Source of the DNA: Spirodela intermedia
Taxonomy: Eukaryota > Streptophyta > Magnoliopsida > Alismatales > Araceae
Assembly (NCBI GenBank): GCA_902729315.2
Contig: LR746264.1
Location: 10,075,878 to 10,139,877, forward strand
Direction of reading: 5' to 3'
Length of the DNA stretch: 64,000 nucleotides
Position 1 is the first letter of the stretch. Each line of letters starts with the position of its first letter. Position numbers and translations under genes: made by a program. Under the pieces are notes generated by a model. That model searched no databases and was not told where the DNA came from. It saw only the letters and a list, made by a program, of their open reading frames with translations. Of this stretch, positions 11,553 to 23,900 are shown one piece after another.

Positions 11553-12935
11553 GGACGTGTATGATTGTTGGACGCCGGAGTGACAATGTAGTTATGTCTC
11601 TTGACCATCAGCATTTAAGAAAGTGTCCGAACTTTGACCGGTTTAATGGTCGCCGGGAGACATCATTCCTCCCAAGTTCTCTCTCGCATCGTCCGAAAGG
11701 GACCTCGAGAAGGGCTCATTGATACCCTCCAAGCAGAGAGAGGAGAGAGAGAATCATTCTACCTCACTCGGGGAGGGGAGATCTTGTGGACGAGTGGCGC
11801 CATCTGACGGAGGAGAAGGGGGGTTGTTTTCTTCTCCCTCCCCCAATAATGGAATCTCGGCTGCTGAGAAAGTTCACCGGGGAGAAGCGCGTTGACGGAT
11901 ATGGCGGCTGCATCATGCTATACGTGGCAGCTTTTTCCCTCCGTCCCTCTACCTCCCCGGCTTCCTAAAAGAAACCCACCCTTTTTCCGGGAATAACTCG
12001 GTCAACGCTTTGATACCTCTCTCTCTCTCTCTCCCCCCTCTCCTCTCAGATTAGCATTCTGAATGGGTTTGGGGAATTTGGGCTGGGATGGGCTGGCGTG
12101 GGGAAGGCCTGCGCAGATCCAATTACGAGATACTATTAATTAAAACAAATAAATAAAATGAGAGGGGTAAGGGGATACGTATTTAAATTAATTGAATCCG
12201 ATTTTAAAAAACTGGATCTCCGGTACTCGATTCTTCAACAGTGCTCTGAGCCCATTAGTGGGGTTAACCGGCCCATTGTCAAGTCGGGAGGCTGCAACCC
12301 AATTGGCGTTCTCCCGTAGACCCATTATTGAAGGGCCCAGCCCAAGCCCAAGGTGGCAAGCCGGGCAACGGTAACCTGCGACGATCGCTGTCATGTTGAA
12401 CGGCATCGGAACGGGCGCCGCCGCATCCCCCGTGAGCGGGCAATCCCGTGATTTCTTGCCATTTCCCGTCCTAACTTTTGACGGCGTCCCTGCGCCGCCC
12501 CGCCGATCAGATCGGAGCTGCAGGTTGCTTACCTTCCGCGGGGCGGCGCACGGGACGAGACGATCGATCTCGATGAGCCATCCCGGATTATAAAATCGGG
12601 CATTGATCTGAGTGAGATTCTCCTAGGGTTGAGTCAAGAAAATTTGTCGGAAACGGGGGAAGGAAGGGAGGAAGGGGGTGGGGTTCGATTTCGGAAGCTT
12701 GATTTGTCAGATTCGTGCGGAGTGATGCGATAGGGAGGTATGGGGGAAGGAAGAGGGAGGAGAGGAGGGCACTGGAGTTGATTCTTGGTGCCCCAATTCT
12801 GCTGGACTGCTGGAATCCTCCGACGGGATAACCGCCCTCGAAAAATTAATCAATGAGGAGGAGATCCAAGTTCCCTCACATGTAGACACATCCGGAATAG
12901 CCAGCCCTAAAGGAAGAACGGGGAGGATTAGGGTT

Positions 12936-14258
12936 TCAAACCAGCAGTAGATGCAAGATTTCCACAGAGCAGTACAGGAGGATGCCGCCGCCGTGTAGGA
13001 GGAAGCTCGCCGCACTCTTCCTGGCGCTGGATTTGGCGTCGTTCGACTGTCCCTGCGTCGAGGTCGTCCGCGCCGCTGGAGTGGCGACCTCCGGCGAGCC
13101 GCCCGGGGCAAATGCGGCCGCCTCCGGCGGCGGGGTGGTCACCAGGTCGGTGGCGGTGCCGCCATTGCCGCCGCCCCTGAATATCTCCCTCGGCAGGAGC
13201 ACCCTGGAGACGGCGAACACAGAGACGGGGTTCTGGTCGTAGACCGTCCTCGTGATCGACGCCTGGACGACGCCCGTGTCGATCGCCACCGAGCCGTTCA
13301 CGCGGGAGATGTTGAGCGTGAATCTGCCGGCGCCGGTGTCCTCTGTCGCCAGCGTCGGCTGCACGGGGTTCACGATACTTTCCAGAGACCCCAGGGGGTA
13401 GTAGGAATGGAGAACGTGGAAGCGAAGAACCGCCGCCTTCTTCTCCGCCGGCAGCGACTGGAGCCTCTCCGTCTTCGGCAGCTCCGCGAAGGCCTCATCC
13501 GTGGGGACGAACACCGTGATCCCCGCCCCTCTCTGGTACTGCGTCAGTTCCTCTGTCACGCCGGAAGCCTCCAGCATCGAGGCCGCCACGTTGAAGTCCC
13601 GCGCATTGATGAGAATCTCGCTGACGTTGATCTCCGCCGACGGCCGGTTCTCCGAGGCGGTGAGATCCAATCCATAGGGAACGACGAGGGAATCCACGGT
13701 GAAGATGCTGAGGTTGTAGGGGACGGCAGCGACGAGGTCCAGGACGGTGGCATTGGACGGGAAGAAGGGGACCGGGGTGCGGACGCTGACGCCGCCGTCC
13801 TCCGAGCGCGTGATGTTAACGTCGCCAAGGTCGCCGGCGGCGCGGCCGGTCGTCTGGTAGAGCGTCGCCACGAGCGTCCCCTCCGGCGGAATCTGGCGGA
13901 GATCGGCCGGAGAGAGGTACTGGAGGAGGACGTGGTACCGGAGCACGTCGGCGAGGTAGCTGCCGGAGGCGGCGGCGCGGATGTCCAGATCGCCGCCGGA
14001 GGGAGACGGAAACGAGGCGTGGAGGAGCACGGAGTTCGGCACGGCGAGGAGAGTGATCGAAGAGCGGCGCGCGAGCTCGGTGGCGACGGAGCTCGTGACG
14101 AGGAGGCCGGCGAAGGCAGAGAGGTCCGGGTGGTCGGCGAGAAGGGCAGTGATGTTAACGGAGAGCGTTATCGCGGGGAAGCTGAGCAAGAGGAGTAATA
14201 TGGGGAGTGGCGGAGGGACAAATCGGGAAACCGGCGATGCTACTCTCGCAGGGGTCAT
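12936..14258 (-). CDS. FLA4: Fasciclin-like arabinogalactan protein, FLA4/SOS5 type
   Basis: A single exon of 440 residues. The ATG at 14258 was chosen because the preceding in-frame stretch is CT-rich leader and because a signal peptide (LPILLLLLSFPAITLS) follows at residues 16-31. There are two fasciclin (FAS1) domains, at about 35-190 and 205-345. H-box segments and family motifs include VLRYHVLLQYL in the first, and GAGITVFVPTDEAF, FHVLHSYYPLGSLESI and QNPVSVFAVSRVLLP in the second. An Ala/Pro/Thr-rich linker follows, then a hydrophobic C-terminus (FLLHGGGILLYCSVEI) that looks like a GPI-anchor signal. Two FAS1 domains with these motifs fit FLA4 (SOS5), a cell-surface proteoglycan acting in cell-wall integrity, seed mucilage and root growth. 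N-glycosylation sequons are frequent (NIT, NVS, NLS, NGS). Codon use is strongly GC-rich. Confidence 0.93.
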   Translation of the reverse strand: MTPARVASPVSRFVPPPLPILLLLLSFPAITLSVNITALLADHPDLSAFAGLLVTSSVATELARRSSITLLAVPNSVLLHASFPSPSGGDLDIRAAASGSYLADVLRYHVLLQYLSPADLRQIPPEGTLVATLYQTTGRAAGDLGDVNITRSEDGGVSVRTPVPFFPSNATVLDLVAAVPYNLSIFTVDSLVVPYGLDLTASENRPSAEINVSEILINARDFNVAASMLEASGVTEELTQYQRGAGITVFVPTDEAFAELPKTERLQSLPAEKKAAVLRFHVLHSYYPLGSLESIVNPVQPTLATEDTGAGRFTLNISRVNGSVAIDTGVVQASITRTVYDQNPVSVFAVSRVLLPREIFRGGGNGGTATDLVTTPPPEAAAFAPGGSPEVATPAARTTSTQGQSNDAKSSARKSAASFLLHGGGILLYCSVEILHLLLV

Positions 14259-16260
14259 CTTTCTCTCCTCCACCGCTGGCAGTGGAGAGAGAAAGAGAGA
14301 AAGGGGGAGGCGCAGAGAGAGAGAAGATAGAGAGAGGAGACCAGTGAGTCTGGAGTGAGGAGAGAGTGGAGTACGTTCCCTCCAAGAGAGAGAGAGAGAG
14401 ATGGGTGGGGCGGTGTTTAGACGATTGTGTGTTTCTCTGCCCAAGCCGTATTTATGTATACAGCTGTGAATATTCCCGTCCCGCCTCGTGGGGTAACGTC
14501 ACCGCATGCTTCCAACACCGCTCCAGAAAATCCGAAGAGTTTCTCAACCCGACCTTTGTCCTCGGAATCCTCTCTTAAAGTAATTTATCAAAATATGTTC
14601 CCGTAAAAATAGCATAGGAAAATGCAAGGGTGTTTGTGTAATCTTTGCCCTCGGCCTGACCCGGCCGCGCTGGATCCACGGGCGTCGGAGTGAGAGGCCA
14701 ACGGATCTCTGACAAGCGGACGTGTCAGAGCCAGGTGGACTTTCCTGGGGACCACACGAGAGCAGAAGGGGACGGCAATTACACGGGTTTCCGTTTTCGG
14801 TTGTCCTCCAGGCTGGCAGATAACCGACGGTTCAGATCGTCTCCCCGGTATATCTTTTTGGTTCCTACAGAATTCGAGAGATTGCAGCCGCACGTGGATT
14901 TCCTTCTTTTTCTCTGAACCTTTTTGTCGTCCGCTCCGGATATTAAAAAATATACCCGGATTTGCGTATCGCGGTCAAATGCTTTAATTACCTTAATAAA
15001 GCACAATTAAATACCTTTTTCTAGCTCAAAAATATAAATTTATTTATTTATTCATTACATTCGTTGAAGAGTTATATAACCTTTTATTTATATAATGCCG
15101 TGCATGTGCGCACGCAACACCATTTTTACAACGTGCCATTTTTTTTCCAACTTTCGAAAACCATTTCAATAAATATTAGACACGAAAAATGCAGAAAATT
15201 ATCTTTTTTTTGTTGACTAATAATTTAGATACTTATTAGTATAACAATGTTCTAAACGATAGTGAACCAGGCCGGCTGGTTCAGTTCGGGCGGGCCACAC
15301 CAGGACCGGGCGTGACGAGAAACGAGCCACGGCGGCGGTGGAAAAGTCTTCTCTTCCTTCGTCCCCGTGAACCTAAAGGTTGACTGAGAGCTAGTCCACG
15401 GTCAGCGGGGGTTGACAAATCGCCGGCGGCCGGTGCAACGCGGGGAGCGGGTGGCAAAAGTGCTCCTGAGGGACGAGATAACGCGCGACTCTTTCAAAAG
15501 TCCGGTGGTTTTGCAGGCCCCGCAAGCGAACGCAACAGACGTGGACGTTAGAAAAATCGCGTGCCGGGACCGAGATTATTATTGGAAACCTTTGACCGCT
15601 ACCTTGGAGGCGTAAGTCTGCGATGGGACAGGGTGCGCCGGGGCAAGGGGTCTGGCACTGCGCGGAGGACGGGATTCGAAAAGACTGGAAAGGAACAGTG
15701 TTTAATATGAATTCTCTCGCGCAGTGAAGGGAGGGAGAACGAAGACGGTTGGAAAGCCTCCGCAAACCTCTCTGGATGTTCTCCGTCGATCTCCCATCTC
15801 CTCCTCCCTCGTTCAACTCGCAAATCCCTAGTCTGTGGCGTCTCCTGGTGCCCTCCGATGTGATGGAGGGGAGCTCCCCTCGTCTCTCTGCAAGTTGTTC
15901 GCATCCGATTCGTCACCTGCTTCCGAGATTTTCTCGCGTCGATCGAACTTCTGCTCTTATAGAATCTATTACTACACGCACACCTTCGTCGCGGTAGTAG
16001 CGTACAGATTGGCCGCTTTATTGGAGTAATATATGAGCTGTTGTTACGGAGCTTGAAATCGGGGAATTGCGGTTGGGGGACTCGTTCCTTCTATGTCTCG
16101 ATCTGTAGCACTTTATTTGTGAATTTTGTTATCGTTATCAAAATTTTATCTAGTTTTCCGTGGTTTTAAGTTAAACCGGAGTAGGTGAAGGGGAATCTTT
16201 GAGCTTTGTCCATTGCGTGGAGTCTCGAAGTGCTTCTAATCAGTATTTACACGAAATCCG
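14259..16260. other. Head-to-head intergenic region between FLA4 (-) and the TRM gene (+)
   Basis: About 2.0 kb of shared upstream DNA. The FLA4 side has a CT-rich leader (GA on the plus strand, about 14280-14400). The centre (about 14930-15250) is AT-rich. From about 15720 the plus strand becomes CT-rich and GC-richer, as expected for the TRM 5' leader. No coding sequence is recognised. Confidence 0.6.
14449..14460 (-). promoter_or_regulatory. Probable TATA box of FLA4
   Basis: On the minus strand the sequence reads TATACATAAATA, about 190 bases upstream of the FLA4 start codon. CT-rich leader sequence lies between. The position fits a core promoter but is not proven. Confidence 0.45.
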
Positions 16261-19200
16261 ATGGAGACGGATGATCAAATGAAACTCGAACAATCTAAAC
16301 TTCCAGAACAGGGAATCATTCCAGGATGCCTGTGGGGCACGTTCCTGTCCTTTGACATCCAGCATAGCCTTCGCCTCCGGAGGATACTGGGAGAGAAGAG
16401 AAGCGCTAACGGGAGGCACGCTGGAGGTAATAGCTGATCCTTCTCTTCTCTAAATTCTTTGAGCTTGCATCCATCAATTGGAATAAATTTTTACTAGTTA
16501 ATTTGCGACCCATAGCGTAGAACTCTTGCCCAAGCTCGAGAGTGCTTGAGAGATTGCTCTGTCTCATCCTTGGAATTAAAACACGCAGATTTATGAATTA
16601 TGAAAAAAAGTAACTGAGAAAAAAATCGATGCCAATTCATCCTTTAATTTTTTGTTTAAGCTTCTCTGTTTTGACTGTTTTCTGTAGCAGGGCCCTCAAC
16701 TGATCACACGACGTGCTCATGACGTCTTATTCACGGGGTGTTTTTTAAGGATATTTCCCTTCAATTTAATATGAGGCTCAAGTTTCGTACACCTTGTGGG
16801 GGCACTTTCTATCCCGCAGGAACTCCGATGAACATTCCATATTTCACTATCTCCACGGTTGTCAATTAAGCAGTTAGAAGCATTATTCATATTATTCTAT
16901 GTCATGAACATGAGAACACTCTCGTATTCGTATTTTGTTTTGACAAGAAGTCTGGTTAAATTTCCATCACAGGCATCAAAGCCCCAAAAATGAGGGTGAA
17001 TGTCCTTACAGAAGGTGATGAGAATGACATTTTAAAAACAGAAGCAAACATGGTGAGTTCATTCGCCTTAAAACTCATCTACTATCCATTATTTTCTTTC
17101 AACAATATCAAAATATTTTTTCTTCCGATTTTAACAAAAAAATTGAATTGGAAAATATTTTACTAATTAAAGTAAAATTATCATCACAGGAATGGATGTG
17201 ATCGAGTGATTTTTTTGGCGTAATCTGAATATGTATATTACGTATTGATGTTGCATCCTGCGTGTTTTAGAAGTCTCAGGTGGAGGTCGGAACTGACTTA
17301 GGGGGCAAAGCATCTGATAAAAGTCGGATGAGAAGATTGATTCCTCAGGAAATATATAAGAAATATAGCATGTTCAAGCAAAAGAGTCAGAAACAGGGAC
17401 TTGATCCCTCTGCCAGAAGGTTTACGCGTACCATTTCTATTCATCACTTGGAATGCGACGACTATGTCCGTTCAGATGAAAAGCCTCATGAGATTCAGAG
17501 TCAAGAGACATCACTGGTTTTGCATAACTCTGATTCTTCTTCAAGCACAGTTTATATGACACCCTTCGAAAAATCCTCTGACAAGACTAATGAGGCTAAG
17601 CGATGCGAGGCGTGTGGAACAATGAGTGGTCCAAGAAATAATGAGGGACATAGGAAGCTTGATGTTCTTGGGCATCAGTTACAGGAGAACCAAGCACTTC
17701 TTCGAGAAAAACTGCGAGAAGCAAAGGATAGACTTCTAGAAAGGCAAATCAGTGACAGGGAGCTTCAAGGAAATATCTTCGAAGCTCTAGAGTTACTAAA
17801 GACCAACAAGGAATTGTATCTACGAATTCTTCAGGAACCAGGAATGGCCACTTATTCTGCGGTTCAAAATGATCTCAGGTCTGGGTTACCATTGACGAAG
17901 TCGAGTTCCTTCCCCGGACCAGGATTTTCAGCTGAATTTGGCAGTCGTTTGAAGCTCAGAGATGAAATAATTCCCTTGAAAAGTCACAAACGAAAGTCTC
18001 AGGCTGAAAATATTCAATACGAAGGAAATATCGATTCCGTCGAAGATGATGGATCACCGATCACGTGTGCCTGCATGCATGATATTTCTGAGGAAACTTC
18101 TACTTCAAGACTTTTATCAAGCGTCAATCATGCAAAAAGTGAGAAAGACAATGTTAGGGCTCTACATCGATTCAAGGACCTCAAACAGAGGATAAAAGAT
18201 GTTGTAAAAGAGAACCGAAAGGAGAAACATCGAATTTCCTTGGATGGGGTTCTCCATAAGATTCCCTATGGTTCTGCTGCATCTCAGGAGATGAAAGGTG
18301 AGAAACCCTCCCTCTTGGACGGGCCGGATGCAGACAGACTTTACGGTGACAGTTTGAGAAGTGTTGGACGTAATGGAGACAGCTTTACTCGTAGGAATTC
18401 TATCGGCCACATGAGAAGGTCCCAATCTCTCACTGAATCCTTGGAGAGATACGCATATTTGCTGGAGTCAAACTTGAGCAGAGAACCAAAGCGGCAAATG
18501 TCCGAGAAATTAAAGTTGGTGCATGAAGAGAGTGGTTTTCAAATTAAAAAACCACAAAAAAACTTCGAAAGAATTTCCTCGCTGCCCGAATTCGAATCAT
18601 ATTATTTAAGTGAAGGTAACCAAAAGGAAGTTCCCCGCGATTTTCTTCACTCGAGGTCAATGTCACTGGATCTTGCTCAGGGGAATGCAACTATGGATAT
18701 CGATGGATCTTACTGTGCAGGTCCTGTTAGAAGTATGTCAGTAGGTGACATTTATGATGAATCAAATGAATCAAAGACGGAGAAAATTTTAAATTCTCCC
18801 TATGATGAGGTGATTGTGTCTCAGGTGGAAGGGAGTGATACTGAAGCGAAACCAAGATCAGTTTCTGCCATCGACTCTTCCTTGCTTGAGCGTCGTCACA
18901 GTCCTGAGGAGCTTTCTTCCCTACAAGGTGAATGCCTACCTGATCTGAAACTCTCACGAAATGGGCCGCCCCTTCTGTAACTTAAATCTCAAAACCTTTC
19001 CCCAGTATGCTTCAAAATCATATATAGTTTTCCCTCGATGTCCATATATTGAATGTTCTGATTAAGTTCTCCTTTACTAGATTTTTTTCTTCGACATTGT
19101 TAAATTCCAGTGCTTGTACTAATGATTCTGCCTGAATGGAGCAGGACTGGAGATGAAACCTGATCAGACCCAATTTAGGGAGATGGCTCCTTCAGACAGC

Positions 19201-19872
19201 TGCGAAAAAGAGTCTGCTGGCGATGAGTCTAATGTGTTGGAAGCAGATGGGTCAGATTATAATAAGGGGAAGATTCCAGGTACGCATCTCAATTTTGATG
19301 AACTCCATGTTCAGGTGGATGGCAAGCATGAAGCTGAGTTTCTTTTTGTGGTGGATATGCTGAAAAAATATTGGTCTAATGGTATTGGGCCTTCTGAAAC
19401 AATTCACTCCCTTGAGCAGCAACTAACTCCCACGGTCTTTTCGGAAGTTGAGGGTTCAGTTCGTGAGCTCGAGTCTGACACCATGTTCTCTGAGATCAAT
19501 CTCGACCGTGAGCTCCTAACCGATCTAACTCATGAAGTCCTGGAAAATTTTGAGAGTTCGTACGGCCTCTTCTCCTGGCTATCGCATGTCCGTTCTCCCG
19601 TGAAACCCAGCACCCTTGTGGCAAGCCATGTCTTAGATCAGGCATGGGCAAACGTCAGCTGGCATCTCAAGTACCGGCAAGAAGCAGACGATACATTGGA
19701 ACACATAGTAGACAGAGACTTCAGAAAGAACGATGGATGGATGAAACTGAGTCCTGAGGTAGAGCATGTGGGGATAGAATTGGAGGCACTCTTGTTAGAT
19801 GATCTGGTGGATGAAGCTCTCGTAGAGTTCCTGGCCCGAGAGGACAACCAGCAATGTCCTATTTCTAGTTGA
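16261..19872 (+). CDS. TRM (TON1-recruiting-motif) type protein with DUF3741-like and DUF4378 regions
   Basis: Four exons (16261-16426, 16973-17052, 17271-18927, 19145-19872) join in phase to 876 residues. The first exon carries the short motif PGCLWGTF near residue 22 and ends in GRHAGG, a start typical of a subset of plant TRM proteins. Around residues 215-270 there is a coiled, acidic region (LQENQALLREKLREAKDRLL, then EALELLKTNKELYLRILQEP) that matches the DUF3741 segment. The C-terminus from about residue 690 (KHEAEFLFVVDMLKKYW to LLLDDLVDEALVEFLA) matches DUF4378. TRM proteins bind TON1 and organise cortical microtubules and the division plane. That role is inferred from family resemblance. 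Reading on past 18927 gives a stop at 18980, so retaining the third intron would truncate the protein. No catalytic domain is present. Confidence 0.87.
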
Positions 19873-20958
19873 ATCCGAGCTAATCCATACTCCTTTGGTG
19901 CGTCTAGGAGACAATTCCTTGCACATGTCTTGCATGTGGTGAGCATTATTGTAAACTAAAGGAACAGGAGTCTATAATGTAAACTCGTGTTCAGGGTTCC
20001 ATTTGAGGCCATCTTTACTTCTTCTTGTCTTGGGGTCCCGGCTGAAATGTGCATCTGATCGTCCAGTATAAACGCTCGCATTACCACATTTCATCATATA
20101 TATTCCCAGAAGGAAGGAAAAGCCTTTTGCTTGATGGATTTATTCTCAATCTCGGATGTTTCCTTCACAGGTAAAAGTTGGAAATTCACCATTTTCGAGT
20201 GGGTTAATTCTTTCTTGACTGTCAAATGGCCACAAACTTGTTCGTTGATACATTTAATATACTTGAGATGCTTCCTACGATTCTGTGACAGTTCATATTC
20301 TCTTCTGGGAGAGTGTTTGTTGATAATGTTTCCTTTGATCGTTGTATTTTCCTTTCTGCTACACATGGGCCTGACTAGGCTGGGCCAGAAATATTCACCC
20401 AGTTCATTGGCATTCCAGTCTAGATAAACATCACCATTATTGATCACGAAAACCAAAACTGGAAGGAGAAGAGAAAATTACATTAATGAATGAAGCTTCC
20501 CGCCGACAAAAAAACCTCGATTGTTCCGACATTTCTTTTCATCTTTTCTGTACAACAAGAAATGACTGTGTATGGAGCGTAACGATTCATGTACATGCTC
20601 TTCCAACTCTTCCAAGACTGTGACCACAAGTAGCATAAAGAGAACAAGATGGGCTTGGAGCTTCCTTAGATATGCATGCACAGGCTGTGGCTAGAATAGA
20701 AGCTTCATCTCAATGCCCGGGATGCTCCTCCGACAAAACCCCCTCCTTTTGATTACACTGTGTGATATACATGGAAACCTCAGCTAATCAAGGCTCCCTT
20801 TTTTTCTTTTTTTTTTTGATTGAGAGCAATGTGCTCTGCTGCATTAGGAAACTTGGGGAAAAAAAACCTAAGGCTTATACATCCTAGCTCAAAATGAAAG
20901 AATGCCATGCCACTGCAAGAATCACCAGTGCCCGAACCACACATAGATGGATCAGGGA
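19873..20958. other. Convergent 3' region between the TRM gene and the fucosyltransferase gene
   Basis: About 1.1 kb that should contain both 3' untranslated regions. The short open frames here (for example 20131-20427) have no recognisable product. Poly-T runs occur near 20798-20818. Confidence 0.55.
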
Positions 20959-23900
20959 TTAGGCTGAGCGGGGATTTCCCTCTGGGGTGGTCCTCTGTGC
21001 CGACCAAACCTTTGATGTTTCTGATTTACTCAGGCGGCACATGCAGTCAGGACAGGGATATGTGTAGATGGAATCGCTAGGCCGTTTAATCTCGATGCCC
21101 TTGGCATCGCTGTGGCCTCGCATATTTACCAGATGGCGTCTGAGAGACCTCCACCTGCAAAAAACTAGGGTCAGAGCCATGCCATCTCAGTTTATGGGAC
21201 GTAAAGATGAACCGTGCATTCCAGAGGTGCTCTTCGTTGGGGCAAGTACCATTTAGCTTAGCACTAGAAAACAAACTAGGAACACTGCATAAATCCAGAG
21301 GATCATGAGAATGCATTATCAGAACAGTGTGGAGGAGCAAGTGGAGGGATATTCCAGAGGATCATGAGATGCATACCCGATATTTTGATTGTCGAACAAG
21401 AGAGCCAGCTTCCTCTTGTCAGGTTTGATGGTCTTCGAGTGCCCACCGTTCAAGTACCGCCTGTGGCCGATGAGGAAGTGTGGGAAGTTTCCACCTTGAG
21501 TTGTGACAAACACCTCGCTCTGGAGGCAAACGGTGTAGTCTATGGCAGCCATCCTGGAGGAGTAGTTCTAGAAGGACTTGCACAAGATTAGAAAGACAGA
21601 TAGAAATTGCCGGGTCCAATGTCTAAGGTCTGGGGGATGAATGGCGTAGTGAAGCAACTAGGGGCACCTTGAATGGGGCGAGCTCCTCGGCGGATGCCAA
21701 CATCTCTTTGGTTTGCAGAAGAGGAAACATTTCGAGGAGTGGAGCCATGGTCCTCTCTGCCTCGTAGATCTTCCCGGATGCCAAGTAAATCGATGTATTA
21801 TTATTGAACCCCATGCCCCGAAGCATTAGCCCGACCTGAAGACAAGAATTAGAGTAACAACAGGTTGTGCCCAGTGTGAGAACATAGCGTTTATTCATTC
21901 ATAACTATTTAAAGAATTACTTTAAAATCACTACAAAAATTCCAAGCAATCTGTAAAAGTCAAACTTTGCTGACACACGTGTTCGAGGGCAATGATTTTC
22001 CCGCATGAAACTCATGGAAACATCTCATCTCACATCTTTGAATCGTGACATCTCTATGCTGGGAGAAATATAAACACGAACACCAACAAGTCCCTCGGAA
22101 AACATGTACACAAGAAAGCAAAGTCAATAGTCCCGTCTCATGATCTGCAGCCAAATTACGAAGAGGGAACAAAGATAGACATGGTAGTCACTCAGAAGGG
22201 CTTTGAAAAAGCAGAGAAGTCAAATGGGTTTTTTCTGTGTAGAAATTCAATCATCAGATCTCCTTTTCTTACAACGGTCGACAAAGTTTGAACAAGATGA
22301 GCTGCTCAGTCGGGTAAAAATGCAGAGTCCTTTGCAGGATACGGAAGGAAGGGTAGACCAGAAGGCATTTGATCACAGTGTTTCGAGGTAGCAGATCAGG
22401 AACACCACATGAACAAGGAGTATGGTGCATAGGAATCAGTATAGGTGAAATTAGATGGGGGAATAAAGATATATACCTCCAAAGGGGTAAGTGGGCATTT
22501 TCCATTCATCCTGATGGCGCCTGGTCGTATAACACGACCACGTTTGGTGAATTTCCCTCTCCAGCCTCTCTCTCTAGCTGCATCCATGTCTTTCTTCTCC
22601 TTCTCTCCACCATCGAATACACAGCACGAGAAGGCAACCATATCCTTTGAGTAATGGATTTGAAGCAAGATTATCAGAGGACTGCAGTGCAAGAGCAAAG
22701 CATAGAGTCGATGAACTGCGAAGCACAGAGGAAATGGGTTTTGAGTGGTTGACCTCTTCGAAGCGGAGATGAACTGCGATGTACCTCCCGTTATCATTTA
22801 GGCTGTGCCTTCTCATTCGGGCAACAAGGCTTTCGGCCATGGAGGATATGGGATTTGAGAACCTCAAAGCCTCGTAGTTTGCAAGGCACCTTAAACGCTG
22901 GACATCACCAGGAGCATCCTCCGACAACCGATTTGCAAATGGAGAGATCCTAATGAGCCTGGATTGAAATGGGGAGAAAGAAGGGAATTTCTTGAGCAGG
23001 TGATTCCAGGAAGATCAGATTCCCAGAGAAAATATATCTACAAAGTTTCCATAGAGTGTTCCAAACAACTGTAACACTCCCAAAGACCTCATATCAGGGG
23101 AAGAAGCCCTGGAATGTTGCAAATGTTTGTTTGGTCACAATAAGCAGTTGATGGGGCATTTGACGATCATTACCCTTTTTTTTTCAAATGTGTATCCATT
23201 TTCTAGGAATTATTTGAAGGGAACAAAGAAGCTTATAATCTAGGCCAAAAATGATTTTCTCTGCTATGATGTCATGTATACAAGGAATGAGTAAAATGGC
23301 ACAAATTTCTAACAGGAGGAAAAACGGCGGTGTTCTCAAAAACGAATTGAAAATTTTACGGAATTAAAAGGCCTTGGAGATCATCAGTCTGATGTATGCA
23401 CGCCGAGGGGGAATGTTCACAATATGACAATTTTTAAGAAGACATAATGCCCATTGCAGGGAGAACAGAGCATTTCTCGTAGTTAGCTTTCTGATGGAAG
23501 GGGGCTTGTAGAGTAAAGCGATCGGTAGCGATTCCCTTCTACTACAGAAGCAATAAAAGCCACGAAAAGCAGCAAATATAGCAAGATTGTCTACTCACTT
23601 CTCCTCCATCAGCTTGGGCAGAACTACGTCTCTGTAGAGATGGATGGGAGACCAGGCCTTGATCTTGAAGTTGGGAACGTTACTCATGTTGTGGCCAAAT
23701 CTTTCCATGATAAAATCAGGCACCTTGGCGACCACCCGCACGTCGCTTTTTAAGGTGCTGACAAAGTGTTCCTCGTCGTAGATATCTCTAAACTTGCTGC
23801 GCCAGGAAGAAGAAACTTGGGTTAATATATTTCCAACCCACATGCCCTTTTCATGATTTTGAGGGGGGAAAAAAAAATGCCAGTAGTCACTTCACTTCAA

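Larger units (their letters stand above)
8122..12935. other. Large intergenic spacer rich in CT/GA microsatellites
   Basis: About 4.8 kb between the PP2C start and the FLA4 stop. The first few hundred bases should be the 5' leader and promoter of the PP2C gene. CT or GA arrays occur at about 8945-8979, 9084-9129, 10374-10396, 10909-10950, 11321-11352 and 11502-11547. Between them the DNA is of mixed composition, with no recognisable family member on either strand. One small GC-rich open frame at 10676-10885 is listed separately. The last few hundred bases probably contain the FLA4 3' untranslated region. Confidence 0.6.

Noticed and set aside
13407-14198. A 263-codon plus-strand open frame
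   Set aside because: It is antisense to FLA4 and dominated by Arg, Gly, Glu and Val. The FLA4 frame has clear FAS1 motifs, so this is a shadow.
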